Of a stretch of 64,000 bases of DNA, positions 44,493 to 57,141 are shown piece after piece. A program made the translations under genes and the position numbers. The first letter of the stretch is position 1, and every line of letters starts with the position of its first letter. The notes under the pieces are model-generated. The model had not been told where the DNA came from. It did no database searches and worked only from the letters and a program-made list of their open reading frames with translations. Source of the stretch: Diprion similis (Eukaryota; Arthropoda; Insecta; Hymenoptera; Diprionidae); the NCBI RefSeq assembly GCF_021155765.1, contig NC_060108.1:12435425-12499424 (forward strand), given 5' to 3'.

Positions 44493-47293
44493 GTCGTCTA
44501 AAATTTACTTTACACACTGCGTGATATTTGCTAACACATGTGTGCGTCAAGCACTTACTATTTCAAATCCACAACAGGGAGCCGTGTTTTTTGGTTGTTC
44601 CGTAAGTCCCGTGCTTGAGTTTGATCCTCGGTTCTCGGTATGATGATTTTTTTTTTTTTTTATTTTTTACAAAGAATATAGCAACTTTTTGCTCACGATT
44701 ATGCTCCAGGGGTCCATGTCTATATTTTGACGAGCGATCCCAGCGTTTTGTATAGTCATCGACAGCGAACAGCGATCTTCGACGATGACAGACTAATCTG
44801 AGTCCGAGTTAAAGGAGCCTAATTAAAATAGCACAGCTCGCAGCTCTTACGACTGTACCTTTCATGAGTCTAAGATCATAGATTGGACAAGTATTCTATG
44901 AAATCGATTTCTGCCTGTCTTCATTCGCCATGGTTTGATCTCTTCTTGCTATCAATATGCCGGAGGATGGCGTGTCCATGACCTTTGGTGAGATTTGAAC
45001 GTTCTAAAACCAGCCACAATATTATACAATTCGGTACGTCAAGAATTCATGTTTCTGAATGCCTGAAATTTTCACGCCAGATAACTGTAATTAAGAATGT
45101 TTAAATAATTTCCACATACTGTGTCATAGAAAGTAAATGTTCACAGTAAATGAAAACTACTAAAGGACTATTCGATAAATAAGTTCGCTTTTAGGAGGGA
45201 TGTGAGGTTTGGTTTGTTTATCTACCTTAAATATGTTTTATTATCAACAATTTTAGAAATAGATGGTATTATGAATTAATAGACAAGAAAGAGCGTTGAA
45301 TGGCGCTAGAGCTAAATTTTTCTTAACCTCCCATATGACTAGATAAAACATTTAAGGAGGTTTAATTTAATTTATTGAATTTAGCGGTTCTTCATTTCCA
45401 TCAGGAATAAAAAGCTGACTGAAACTGAGAATTTTATCAGGTAACGCTTTATTAATTTGATAATAAATCTGTATATAAATAAAAAATATTTAGATTTGGT
45501 ATGACTGATTTAAAAGGAAGATGAAGAAGAAAGAAGAAGATAACAATCATTTAAGGAAACTTCATTATACACTTTCTCTACGGCAAAGTCTCTGCTTTGT
45601 ATTTACTACAAAGTTTGTGTTATACAATAACGTTCAACTACATTATTTCTAATACAAATTTCACATCAATTTTGTGTGTATACATTTTCCTTTGCACCTG
45701 ACTTTTTGATCTATGATTTTGACTCGGTGTTCTTTCTTAGAAAACTGTTTCATTCTGGATACTTATAGAGATTCAATTGAATTACGTACTTGTATAATTT
45801 TTTTTTCGAACAATAACACTTCCTATATTTCCATTTTGTAATAAAGTAATTTGAAAGTTTTTTTTAATTCTCTGATGCAATAATTTGTCTGCTTTTTTTT
45901 CATTAATGCACTGACGATGATTTTGATTTCTATTTTAATTCGTAATGGTTGTTTATCAAAATATCAAACTCACACAAACCATAATCTAAAACAACACAGT
46001 TCGTGGAATCAATACATCAGATTCTAATATTATATCACTTCGAAATTCGAGTAGACATTTACTTTTTAAGACTCAAATTGGATCTAAATAATTTCAAAAT
46101 TTTAGTCTTTCATAGCTTCTAAAATTCATTCTCAGCTTCCGGACTGATTCCAGTTTCCGGTGATAAAAACGAACTCTAAAAATACCTTAATTCTCAAGTG
46201 AAAACTCAAATATGAAAATCACCGATAATGATAAAATAAACGAAACCTGCTCCTTTATGAGTGTCTGTATTATGAGAGACGGAAATAGCTTGTATCAGGT
46301 ATTAAACGTCAGAGGTAGACGCTGCTAAACCACTTGGAATTAGACGGTCTCATTACTCGATCCGAGGAATTGCTCAGCTCAATGTGGATACGTACATTAT
46401 TAGCTATCGAGGCTGCTCGGTCATTGACCTGGTATGATGTCTGGGTTATTATTGTAATGCAAATTAGCAGAATGTATAATCAATTGATGAATAACTGGCT
46501 CATTCGATTAAAAATATCATCTGACAAGAAATATAACATATGGGGCATTCCACAGCATCTTAACGAACGTTTCACTCCCCACCTCTCTCGATTTCGACCT
46601 CGATTTTTTGTGTTGGATAGTATCGATCGAAAAAAGAAGCGACGACTTTTATCAAACCTTCAAAGCCATTCTTGAACGAGATATTTTTCCGTTCTTCCGA
46701 TGTGCGTAGTATCTACATTCCAATATTTACTTAATCTTAATTCAAGCATTACTTTTAAATAAGTAGATTTTTCTCTCAGCATAGTCAGTGATAATTTAAG
46801 TTAATCGTATTTTCGTGATTTAATATTATTTGTATACATATTACTAACGATACTTTGTTTATACTTATTTGCTGTAAAAAATGAATCGCATTGACAACTA
46901 CAGAGCGCATCAAACGCGTTTAATTCAATTAAAAACTTAATATATCAATCTTACGTACTAGAACAAAAGAATAGGGATCAAAAATCGATGTAATCATATT
47001 TTTATTTGCAAAATTCTGTAACAGAATGAACAAACAATTGTATTACATCAATGGCGTATAACCATAACATATAAAAAAAAAATAACGAAAGTAAAGATAA
47101 CAAAGCGTAGAAGAACACAGTGCGTTTCAATTTAAAATAGATGTTGTCCTTCCTATTTTCATTTAACTATTGCAAAAGTGGTGGAATATTTTCGAAAAAT
47201 TTGAAGCTCGACGCAGACCTTTAGAACATCTCAAACGATCAGTGAACATATTATTTGTTTTCCAGTTTGCAGTTCACCATATCGATTCTTCAT
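44493..47293. other. Intergenic, no gene supported
   Basis: Contains a gaagaa microsatellite at about 45517-45540 and, near 46540, a ggggcattccac motif shared with 21590. The 113-codon plus-strand frame at 46334-46675 overlaps that element and has no known domain. Confidence 0.4.
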
Positions 47294-47993
47294 TTAACGA
47301 CCCCATCCCCCATGGTGACCGCCATGACCGTGGCCATGACCATGATTGTGTCCCCAATGTCCACCACCGTGATGCCCATCATACGGAGAACTTTCTGCTC
47401 CGGGTGCTGAGGGGCCTCCGACTCTGTCTTCAACGCCAGGTTGGGCTGTAAAAGTGGATAAAAATGGAATAAAAATGAATGATCGTTCGATGGTGTGTTA
47501 AGGAAATGCATGTCGAATTCTACTGTTATGTGAACAAGTTAACAATTCTTCACTGTCTCATTTTATTCATTTTTTTGTTCATATTTGTTGTTAACTGGAC
47601 GATGGACTCGTTTAAATGTGCCATTGAAGGCATTGAAGGCAGATTTGTTAATGATGAACTGTCAACAACAATCTAGTATAATGAATAATATTGCAACATT
47701 ATTCTTAGACGCTTTCCTGTTAAAAATTTAGGATGGACAAATTCGATCTTATCCGAACTCTTGTGCGGTTTTTGTGCCTCAACATGAATATTATGTACTT
47801 GTCCCAATTTTATTACTTGGACAGGAATCGAATAGGATCAGAGATAAACTGGGAAAAAGGATAAGATCTGAAGAGATCCAGAGAAATGAGATATGAGATT
47901 TTTAATTATTGTATTTAATCACGGTGGTAAAAACTTACGCATAGCAGTAGCAACCAAAGCGATGGCAAGTACAAGTACGATGGTCTTCAACAT
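47294..47993 (-). CDS. His/Gly-rich secreted protein G4
   Basis: Exon 1 47993-47939: signal peptide MLKTIVLVLAIALVATAM. Exon 2 47445-47294. The split codon C|CC gives Pro. The mature chain starts PQPGVEDRVGGPSAPGAESS, then becomes a histidine/glycine block with HHGGGHWGHNHGHGHGHGG and ends WGR. 68 residues in all. The His/Gly tail could bind zinc or copper, as in other histidine-rich secreted peptides. It is clearly a paralogue of G1-G3 by signal peptide, intron phase and promoter, although the mature part is unrelated. Intron about 490 bp. Confidence 0.86.
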
Positions 47994-48115
47994 CTTGAGA
48001 AATGAAATCAACGACGCGTTTCAAAACTCAAAACTTAAAATTATAACTCTGGAAATGAAATGAACGTTGACGAGGTAGACAATTCGATTTAGTGATTCTA
48101 CAGCAGCTCACTCGG

Positions 48116-48144
48116 GGTTTTATACTCTCCGATCTACCCCTTCC
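48116..48144 (-). promoter_or_regulatory. Core promoter of G4: G-rich block plus TATA
   Basis: ggaaggggtagatcggagag directly precedes TATAAAACC on the minus strand, about 125 bases before the start codon. Confidence 0.72.
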
Positions 48145-50984
48145 GATATCCAAATGTGTTTACAACGTCTCGCATTTACATACTGGGCCACTCCTGTTGG
48201 AATCCTCGACCTCTTTCCTCAGAATTCAACGTTTTATTTGTGGCTTGTTTGTCACGTACCACTGTCGAATATCTTAACACATATAACACGTCTGCTTGAC
48301 TTGCTTGGTGGTGACAATTATTTTTTTAAATTCAAATATTCACTCTCTTATTGCACTTCAAAGGTTAATTAAGCAAGTAACTAGTGCACGATAAAAGGAA
48401 TCTAGATTTAGATAAGGAGTTGTCATTTTCTGATCAGGAAGAGATCAGCTGATTTTTGAACTTCACTATTCCATATTATGCCATAAGTCTACTATAAAAT
48501 ATTATCCATACTTTTCTTTAGACAGGGTTTAACTGTGGAAAAATGATCACCAATATGAGTAGACAAAGGCGAGGATCAAATACGTAAGACTTCCACCCTG
48601 TAGAAGTAATATTACAGTGAGTTCAAATTGAGAATAAACTTTAAGTAAGGGGAGTCTGAAGAATAAGAACAATAAATTAGTGTCTTATGCAAACAATATT
48701 ATTTCAGTACATTGTTTATCATTCCAACGGAATGAACAACAAGTGGTGAAAATTTGAAACACGATTTTTTATCATTTCTTACGTAATTGAATCCTGATAT
48801 CAATCAATTTTCCAACTTCAGAACGATTTTCTTATTCCACCACGATACTTTATCATTTAACATCCAATGCCATCATTATTTCATAGTTTGTATGCTAAGA
48901 AATGAGTTGACACCTTATTTTTCGGTCAATTGTACAAACATTTTTACATCTAAGCATGGATTTCTTATCAGCAGGACTCCAATCCGATTTGTTTGAAATT
49001 TGCACGGGTTACTGTTTCTACAGCAGAAATGTGCGAATAAGGTTATCAGCTCAATAACGCTTCCGATTTTGAAACGACAATCGCTAAAACTTAAGGGGTT
49101 ACATTATGGTGTGCCATAAAATTTTTTTGTTTCATACGTGTACCAAAATTCGATAGAGTATCTCATATAGTGTATCTCATCCAAATATGCACTCTTAATA
49201 TTGATATTTAGAAGTGTCTATTTTATTTTTTCCATTTTCCAATTAAATAACAAGTGAAGAAAATCCGCATAACTAATTGTGATAAAAAAAAAACTATGCC
49301 AGGTATCGAAAAAACAAATCGATAAGTACTAAATTATTGTGTGAAAGATAGCTGTGCAAAGTAGATCCCGATCGAAGCGGAGATATTTCTGGTACTGATT
49401 TTGTAAACACTGTTTCGAGAAAAACGCAATAAGAGTTTTGAGTACAGTTTACACTGAAATAATTGGTTTATTTCAAATTTACATGAAATCGTCGTTTCCT
49501 GGGTCATATGACGAATCTGCCTGACAATGAGACGTCGACGCTTCCATTAGATCTTTTTTTTTCTGCTATGTCAACCTAATTTTTTCTTCTTTTTATGTCC
49601 TTGTCGTGCCAGCCGTTAATCGTTGGACACACAATTAATTCCAATTTGTATGAAATTCTCCAAGTAGACATTCAAAAGATAGTAGATTTCGAATGAGCAC
49701 ATTTTTGAAGAATCTATTTTTTTTATATATCCGGGTGAACGTAACCACCCATTGCAATAAAATTCAAAAGTACTTTTAACCTTATTCAACATGTCTAGTA
49801 TTTCATTTTTCAATAGCACTTTATACAAATTTATGATGATTATAAAAAATAATTATACTATTTTCCAAAGTAATGTGCGTTTCGTTGGTCATTTGATTGT
49901 CAGTAATAATAAAGGCTAATTCAGTTAAAGTATTTCATCATCCGCAAAAATATCAAGCAAACAAGCTCTGGGGGATCGAGTTTCATGAAAAAAGCAATGA
50001 GCTTTCCGTCTCAAACCGGCTCGTCTTACTCGATGTCACTTTGCTTCGAAACGGCATAACCGGTACCTCGCAGAGACTCCTTTGTACCGCTTTGCCTGGT
50101 TCGCATCTCAAAGCGATCAAGTTTAAGTCAGATGTGTGCGAACACTTTTCAATGCAGAATTCGATGCATCTCCAGACAACGGGAGATAAACATCCCATTC
50201 CGTTGGAATAATATCGTGTTGACTCTAAACTGTCGTCAACGGCTCGAGTTACTACAATTTATACGATAAGCGTTAAATTCTTTCACCCTTTGAATCCTGC
50301 AGACTTCGTATTAGACGTTTCTTGGTATTTCTGTGAAAACGAAAAACAATTATCAAGAAAATTCATTTTTCTATAATCTGCAATTGAAACACATTTTCGC
50401 AATGTTGTTAACGTAATTCATTATTCGTTAGACTTGTGTTTGTAACTTATTTGTTATAGTTGCTTTTTTCCTGTCTTTCAATGTATATGGAAGATATTTG
50501 GATGTGGTGTTAGGTTGATCAGGTTGAGCCGTTGTTGAATGTTTAAATAATATAACACAATAATTAAGTTTGTTTAAAATAACACAAAATTTAATATCAA
50601 AATCGTCTTTAAAAATCAAACGAACTATAAAAATTGTAATACAATAGTGTTAGAAGTATAGCAAAGGTAGCTGGACGAAAAATTGTAAGTGATGATTCTT
50701 CAATGGTGACAGAAAAACCGATAAAAGTACTTGAAGCTGTCCTCTTCGATCTGGAGGGTGAAGCTGGACGATGAACACGCAAGGCACTGGATGAATTATG
50801 ATAAATCTATGATTACGTCTTATTTTAGTTATCTTATTCTTGACCAGTTCATTTTATACATTGAGAAAAAGGACACGTATACAGCAATGAATGTCAAAGT
50901 TGGGTTGCCGTATACATGCTAGTCAGACAGTTAACAATATCTGCCATTATCTAATCTACAATATCGACCGTCATCTTAATGATC
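48145..50984. other. Intergenic; 3' part belongs to the G5/G6 duplication
   Basis: From about 50440 the sequence matches 57500-57933. 49890-50215 is richer in G+C and has overlapping open frames of 104 (plus) and 71 (minus) codons; this could be a decayed coding fragment of a mobile element, but no motif was recognised. Confidence 0.4.
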
Positions 50985-52679
50985 CTAGTATACATATCCG
51001 CCATTCTCTCTGGTGAATCCTCCTTGCTGTTCACCAAATCCTCCTTGCTGTTCACCAAATCCTCCTTGCTGACAATCCAATCCTGTCTGTTCACCGACTG
51101 CCTCTAGTCTACCGAGACCAATTTGCTGGGCACTGAATCCTTCTTGATTTCCACCAAATGCTCCTTGCTGTCCACCGAATCCTTGCAATCCACCAAATGC
51201 TACATCCTGTCCGCCGAATCCTCCTTGCTTTCCTGCAAATGCTCCTTGCTGATTACCAAATCCTACAACTTGTTCAGTGTTTGCCTCTTGGATTGGCCTG
51301 ATTGCTCCTTGTTCGAAACCAGATTCTCCTTGTCCACCAAATCCTTTTTGCTGTCCTCCAAATCCTCCTTGCTGTCCACCGAATCCTATCGGTCCACGAA
51401 GTGCTACTTCTTGTCCACCGAGTCTGATTTGCTGCCCATCAAGTCCTCCAAGTTTTCCACCGAACGCTTCTTGCCTTCCACCAAATCCTACAACCTGTTC
51501 AGTGATTCCCGCTTGCGCTCCACCGATAGCTCCTTGTCGCCAACGAGATTCTCCTTGTCCACCATATCCTCCTAGTCTTCCACCGAATCCTCCTTGCTGT
51601 CCACCGAAAGCTGCTTGTTGTCCACCGAGTCTAATTTGCTGCCCACCAAGCTCTGCTTGTTTTCCACCGAAAGCTCCTTGCCTTCCACCGAATCCTACAA
51701 CTTGTTCACTAATTCCTGCTTGCGCTCCACCGATTGCTCCTTGTTGCAAACGAGATTCTCTTTGACCACCATATCCTCTTAGTTTTCCACCAATTCCTGC
51801 CTGCACACCGCCGATCCCTCCTTGTTGCCAACGAGATTCTCCCAGTCCGCCAAATCCTCTCTGCTGCGAACCACCAAATCCTCTTTGTTCACCAACTCCT
51901 GCCTGGACTCCAGCGATTCCTCCTTGCTGCCAACGGGATTCTCCCAGTCCTCCAAATCCTCTCTGCTGCGAACCACCAAATCCTCCTTGTTCACCAACTC
52001 CTGCCTGGACTCCAGCGATTCCTCCTTGCTGCCAACGGGATTCTTCCAGTCCTCCAAATCCTCTCTGCTGTGAACCACCGAATCCTCCTTGTTCACCAAT
52101 TCCTGCCTGCACTCCGCCAATTCCTCCTTGCCGCCAAATTACAGATTGTCCCAGTCCACTAGATACTATCTGCTGCCAAGTACCGAGTCCTTCTCCTCGT
52201 CCACCTTGTGACCCTCTGCCTACTTGTTGCCTACCGCTAGATCCTCTCTGGACTGAAAAAAATCGTTGGTGAAGTAAGTCAACGAGTCTTTTTAACGTGA
52301 AAATTTTAAGTGAACCGATGAAGGCGATCAAAGGGTCTCCCGCAAGGTGTATCTGACAAGTAAAGATCATTTTTTTGCAAGTTGAGAAAAATTTCACCTT
52401 ACCGAGAAGACGTGAGATGAATGTTGAGTGATTCTACTACTATATCTCGGATTTAGAACAAAGCAAATACTGCACTCGTTTCAAAGTTTACAGCGGTACT
52501 GTTGAGCATTAACTTGACTCTGGATTTTTCATTGATAGACAATATTAACGTGCGGAATGCGATGTAGCTATGACTATTAATTTGAATATACGCATGACGA
52601 TTGATAAAGGTAACAAAAACTTACACGAGGCAGTAGCGCAGAGCGCAAGAGCTAATAAAATTGCCGTGGTCTTGATCAT
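50985..52679 (-). CDS. Long Gly/Gln repeat secreted protein G5
   Basis: Exon 1 52679-52625: signal peptide MIKTTAILLALALCATAS. Exon 2 52252-50985. The split codon T|TC gives Phe (FQRGSSGRQQ). 440 residues. The N-terminal half has three or four tandem copies of a 34-residue unit, SRWQQGGIAGVQAGVGEQGG plus FGGSQQRGFGGLGE. The C-terminal half has looser GGQQxxFGG units and a triple GGFGEQQ run, ending GGYVY. Regular Arg-Trp pairs and terminal tyrosine suggest cross-linking or packing as in cuticle, silk or glue proteins; that is inference. No Cys in the first half; one or two near the C-terminus. Intron 372 bp. Long antisense open frames here are repeat shadows. Confidence 0.9.
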
Positions 52680-52787
52680 CTTGAAAATCACTTTCAATAC
52701 TGCGATTCCAAACTTGAATCTGTGACTCTATAGATGATCGTCGATGAGATTCTTCGATCTGATGATACTTTAGCGGAGCATCGAGGG

Positions 52788-52815
52788 TTTTATACTTTCC
52801 GATTTTACCCCTCCC
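52788..52815 (-). promoter_or_regulatory. Core promoter of G5: G-rich block plus TATA
   Basis: gggaggggtaaaatcggaaag is followed directly by TATAAAACCCTCG on the minus strand, about 109 bases before the start codon. Confidence 0.75.
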
Positions 52816-53660
52816 GAATTCGGAATATGGCGATAATGTCCGATGCATAGAATTTTCGAATTCCTGATAGAAGTAACAGTTTTTGATACGATCTGAACGG
52901 ACCACGTCGTCTTCGTAAGACTGATTACATTATTCCAATCTAGATGAAATCGGCAACGAAATTACGTGGACGTTTTAACTTTCCATCTTTTTCTTTACAT
53001 GGATAACAGATCCTATCCAACTTACTTCACGTGGCTACAGGCTTCAGATTTCTCCTATAGCATTTGGCTCGCTCCAACATTTTTATCGCTGGTGTGGCCA
53101 TTACTACAGACGTCACTACACTTATTTAATAGGCTCTACGCATATAACGGTCGTGAATATGTATATTCCGTCGATATGTTGCAGTGTTGCATAAGTCGGC
53201 AATTCAGGGATTGGCAATAATCCCTAGGGAATATTAGCAATTCCTCAGATTTTCCTGAAGGTTTTCCTTCTCTTTCACTAGTTAATTTCAGCAAACCTTC
53301 ACTAAAGACCATTAGTAAAATTGACGAATAGACAGAATCTTGTGAATACTTCTACCTTAAGGTGTGAGAAAAGAATATAATATGACGATTATCTATCTAA
53401 CAAACTCCTAAATTTATCCGTAGTTATCTTCATACATAAAAAGATCACGCAAGACTCGTGAAGTTAGCGATTTAAATACGCGCAGACGACACTTCGACGT
53501 TAGGTTTGTAAAGTTCCTGTCTTTATGTTATTAACACGTTTTCATGATAAATTTGTGTCTCCGAATTCGTGAAAAATGTATACTCAAAGTGATGAAAATC
53601 AGTCTAATGGAAATTGTTGTTTGAAAAACAAAGCTGCAATCACGGTAATTATGGAAAAGA
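52816..53660. other. G5 upstream region and intergenic
   Basis: 52816-53010 matches the region upstream of G6 (59600-59790), so the duplication includes the promoter flank. No further gene seen. Confidence 0.5.
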
Positions 53661-53666
53661 TGATAT

Positions 53667-53900
53667 ACAGGGTGTCCCATTTTAATCAATCTAGTTAAAT
53701 ATCTCGAAAACTAAACGCATTGGTGAAAAATGTCTCACAATCAGACAAAAAAGTTGTGTCGGTGAAGGCCAACGCCCACTGTTGCAGATTCGATCCGATA
53801 TGCGATGCGATCCGTTCCGAATGGAACGGGTTTGAACGGCTGCGCATTTTTAGTGCAACGCAGGAATAAGACCGTTAGGCGCAAAACAATATAGTTCATT
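53667..53900. mobile_element. Likely DNA-transposon remnant
   Basis: acagggtgtcccattttaa is typical of the terminal sequence of several insect DNA-transposon groups. The adjacent DNA is G+C-richer, with internal repeats of gatccg/gcgatgcgatcc. Only one end was found and no transposase. Confidence 0.35.
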
Positions 53901-55300
53901 CCGCTATAACTCTCACTTGTATGAGAAGAAAGATTTTCCTATGGACTAAAATTTCATAACTAAAATATCTTATTCATCACATAACGCGAGTTTAAGATTT
54001 AAAATTCATTCGAACGATGAACTGTTGTGACACTTTGAATTGAATAAAACATTTTTTTTTACATTTACATGTGTTGATTTACACATGGTTGTTAGAGTTG
54101 CATTTAAATGTTGCTTATCCTGTTCTACTACTGTGCTATGTCACGTTGAAATTGTGCGTATACTGACATCGAATTCAAAAACTTCTTCAATAGCAGTTAA
54201 ATTTTCTTTCATAACGCGAGCATGTTTTACGCGTTTTTTCATGCATGTTTTTCGTACACGAAGTTATACCCGTTTCTTGTTCTGGAGTGTGAAATTTTGT
54301 GCAAGACTCCGCTGTTCAAAATTTTTTCACACTGCATGGCGAGGGGTTCAAAATCTCAAAAGACCAAAAAGTCGACAGGTTGAAACCCCGAATGTTTCGA
54401 GAGATGAATTTTAGAATAACGAATGATCAGTATATCATCAGATATATAATCAGAACAGTCTGTATACCGAACGAACAAAGCACAGAATATGAAGAAATAG
54501 AAAAATGAAAGTTGCGAAATTAAAAATTAAGAGCGGCTAATACTTCGAGCAGCCGAAGACCAAAGAAAAAATTATTTGTCAAAAATCAAAGTTCAGAATG
54601 AGCAAAATTTCGATTCGCAAAATACAGAAGAAACAGAATCCCGAAAGGACGAAATACCATATCTCCTGAGGATTCGAAAATTGTGAAATCTGTCACCTCC
54701 GTGATAGTTTTCTCAAGATGACCTCATCGTCTTACAATTAGACAATCGTCTGTGTCATCGAAGAAAAAAAGAACGCAAAGGAATAGGCAACATATTCTTA
54801 ATCGTGTTCCACATTCACGTACGCGCGGTATATAAGAGTTAAGAAACTAGAATTCTCGATTGACAGCAGAACCATAATTAAATACCAAATTTTCACAGAC
54901 GCAAAAAGATCGTTCATAGAATTTTAAAACGTGGAAAGTCCAGGATAGAAAATTGTAAGCATACAAAGTCGAAATACAGAATAACAAAATATCGAAAGGT
55001 CAAAGCCTAGACCGGCAAAATCAAGAATCTATATATACAATATACATGATTCTATATTATCAAAAGGAATTCTGACGATTCTACAGTTCAACATTCTATG
55101 TTCAAACCTTTCTATTCTTTTACTTTTCCATACTTCTACTTTAAAAATTTCCTAATTCTATAAATTAAATTTTCACTTCTTCAAAAATTCCACATTGCGG
55201 CCCTTCAATATTTCATGTTTCTGTATTCTGCCCCCCCCCCCCCCCCGCCCCTCCCGGAATGCTCGTCACATCATAAGCGTAACGCCTTCTATTCGCGTTC
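53901..55300. other. Intergenic, no gene supported
   Basis: Plus-strand frames at 54040-54414 and 54299-54508 overlap and lack motifs. A 16-base C run lies at 55231-55246. Confidence 0.45.
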
Positions 55301-55546
55301 GAAACATGCGTGAGCGCCTCTAGTGGCAGAGCGTGAAACTAGTCTCAGGCCATAGATGTGCCGTCGCGTCGGAACGCATAGGCGTCGGGCGGTTCTCGCG
55401 GCATTCTTCTTTGTGCGTTTATAATTTGTTTTACCTCAGTGGACCGCGAGAGACGTGAAAACACGGTGAAAACACGCCTTTAACCGAACCGACCGGGATA
55501 CGCTAAAAACAAAAGTGCATCACAGACTGTTTACGGTGAGCGCAAA

Positions 55547-55799
55547 ATGGCCGCGATGAACGCTTCGAAGGACCCCGGTGTGCCTTCCGCTCCAAAAACA
55601 AAACGAAAACGTTGTAGTTACGGTTGTGTATCACAGTGCAGTATCTACTCAACTGAGGAAATACGTTTCCACCATTTTTCCAAGGACATATCCTCTACGG
55701 AAGCCTGGAAAGTCATACTCAAAATGGGAAAGCCTGTCACAGACTCCGATCCCGTGTGTTGTCAACACTTTTTTTGCCGTCGGATCTACCTGTCTCAGG
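55547..55799 (+). CDS. First exon encoding a THAP-type zinc finger
   Basis: 84 codons from ATG at 55547 to a consensus donor (CTCAGG|gtgagt). After a basic leader (KTKRKR) comes a THAP pattern: C-SYG-C near the start, HHFSKD, AWKVIL and V-CCQHF, matching the C2CH zinc-binding layout of THAP DNA-binding domains. THAP domains occur in transcription factors and in P-element-like transposases. The upstream 250 bp is unusually CG-rich for this window, like a broadly used promoter. No later exon was found on this strand before or among G6-G7, so the rest is either beyond a long intron or lost; the ATG context (caaaATGG) is good. It is the only convincing plus-strand exon in the window. Confidence 0.68.
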
Positions 55800-56204
55800 G
55801 TGAGTGTTGTCTGCTGTTTTCATTTCGATTTTGTACAATATTACCCGAAGTAACTTGATGAAATTATTCGGCGAGAATTGGTGTATTAGACAACTCGAAG
55901 CTACTCACCGTCACTAGCATTTTTGCGTCTAATATAGCTGCTCTCAGTGCCGTCGTTAGTGGCGTCAATAACATCGGAGATGCTCGTTAGAGGCAGATTT
56001 TCGCAGGATTTAATTCAATACAATAACAACAGGTCAATATTTACATTGCAGCAATGCTAGTATCAATGCATTGAGCTAGTTCTGCGCTCCGCATTTGTTT
56101 CGAACGCGAATTAGATGCAACTGATGAGGTTGGAAGGAATTAATGTGTTTCCCACGTCTCGCAACCTTTCGGTATTTTGTCAATTTTGTCTAACGAGGAG
56201 AACG
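55800..56204. other. Intron or intergenic after the THAP exon
   Basis: No coding or repeat feature seen up to the foldback element at 56205. Confidence 0.45.
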
Positions 56205-57141
56205 TAGGGTAGTCGGGTCTCAGAATATCTCCATACTTGAGGTAAGGAAAGGTTACTTCTTGACTATTGAGTGCAAAAAGCCATTGGGCTAGATAGCGAA
56301 GAATACCCGAGAAAAACGTCTTTCTAAAATATAAAGTGACAAAAAGACTGAGTAGCTCAGACTGTATCACAAAATCGACTATTGTTTTTCAAAATTCAAG
56401 TTGAAAATATTGTTCCAAATGATGAAAAAAAATGCTGTCTATGTTTCGGCTTATAATATTATTATTCAGAGGTGCCTCGTAGCGATTTTCTATTTCCCAT
56501 TCAAATAATATCGGAAATTTTTTTTTTTTCAACTTTGGAATTTCATAATTCGGTAACGCGTTAGTATACTGATAAGACCAGTATTTTTGTAGAAAATTCT
56601 AAGCTATACGAAAAAGGTCTGTTATCTTTTTATGATAAATCTACTCTCAAGAGTTATTTAAGGTCCTTTCTGACCTTTGACCTTAAATAACTTTTGAAAG
56701 AGTGAATTTATCATAAAATAACGTCAAAGCCTTAGTAGAACCTCTGATTCTCTACAAAAAAAACTTTCTTGTCTTATCAGTATACCAATGCGTTGCCGAG
56801 TTATAAAATTCCAAAGATTGAAACAAATTTTTCTCATGTTGTTTGAATGAGAAATAGAAAGTCGCCATGGAGCGCCTCTATATCTTGATATTAAGAGTTG
56901 AAACTTGGACAGCTGATTTTTTTTATCATTTGGAACAATATTTTCGACTTGAATTTTGAGCTACAAGAGTCGATTTTTTGATACAGTCTAGACTTCTCAG
57001 TCTTATTGTAAGTAACTTCATATTTTAGAAAGACGTTTTTCTCTGGTATTCTTCGCTATCTAGGCCAATGGCTTTGTGGACTTAATAGTCAAAAGGTAAT
57101 CTTTCCCCACGACAAGTATGGAGATATTCTGAAACCCGACC
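56205..57141. mobile_element. Large foldback element, arms about 460 bp
   Basis: The whole stretch is one imperfect inverted repeat. The centre is at about 56672 (agttatttaagg...ccttaaataact). Inner arms share ttatcataaa and gtatactgataag; outer arms share gcgaagaata/tattcttcgc, aaaacgtctttct and tctccatacttg/caagtatggaga. Divergence between the arms is moderate, with small indels. No transposase frame. If transcribed it would form a long double-stranded hairpin. Confidence 0.8.

Noticed and set aside
46334-46675. 113-codon plus-strand frame
   Set aside because: No recognisable domain, and part of it lies in a motif shared with another intergenic site; more likely a repeat fragment.
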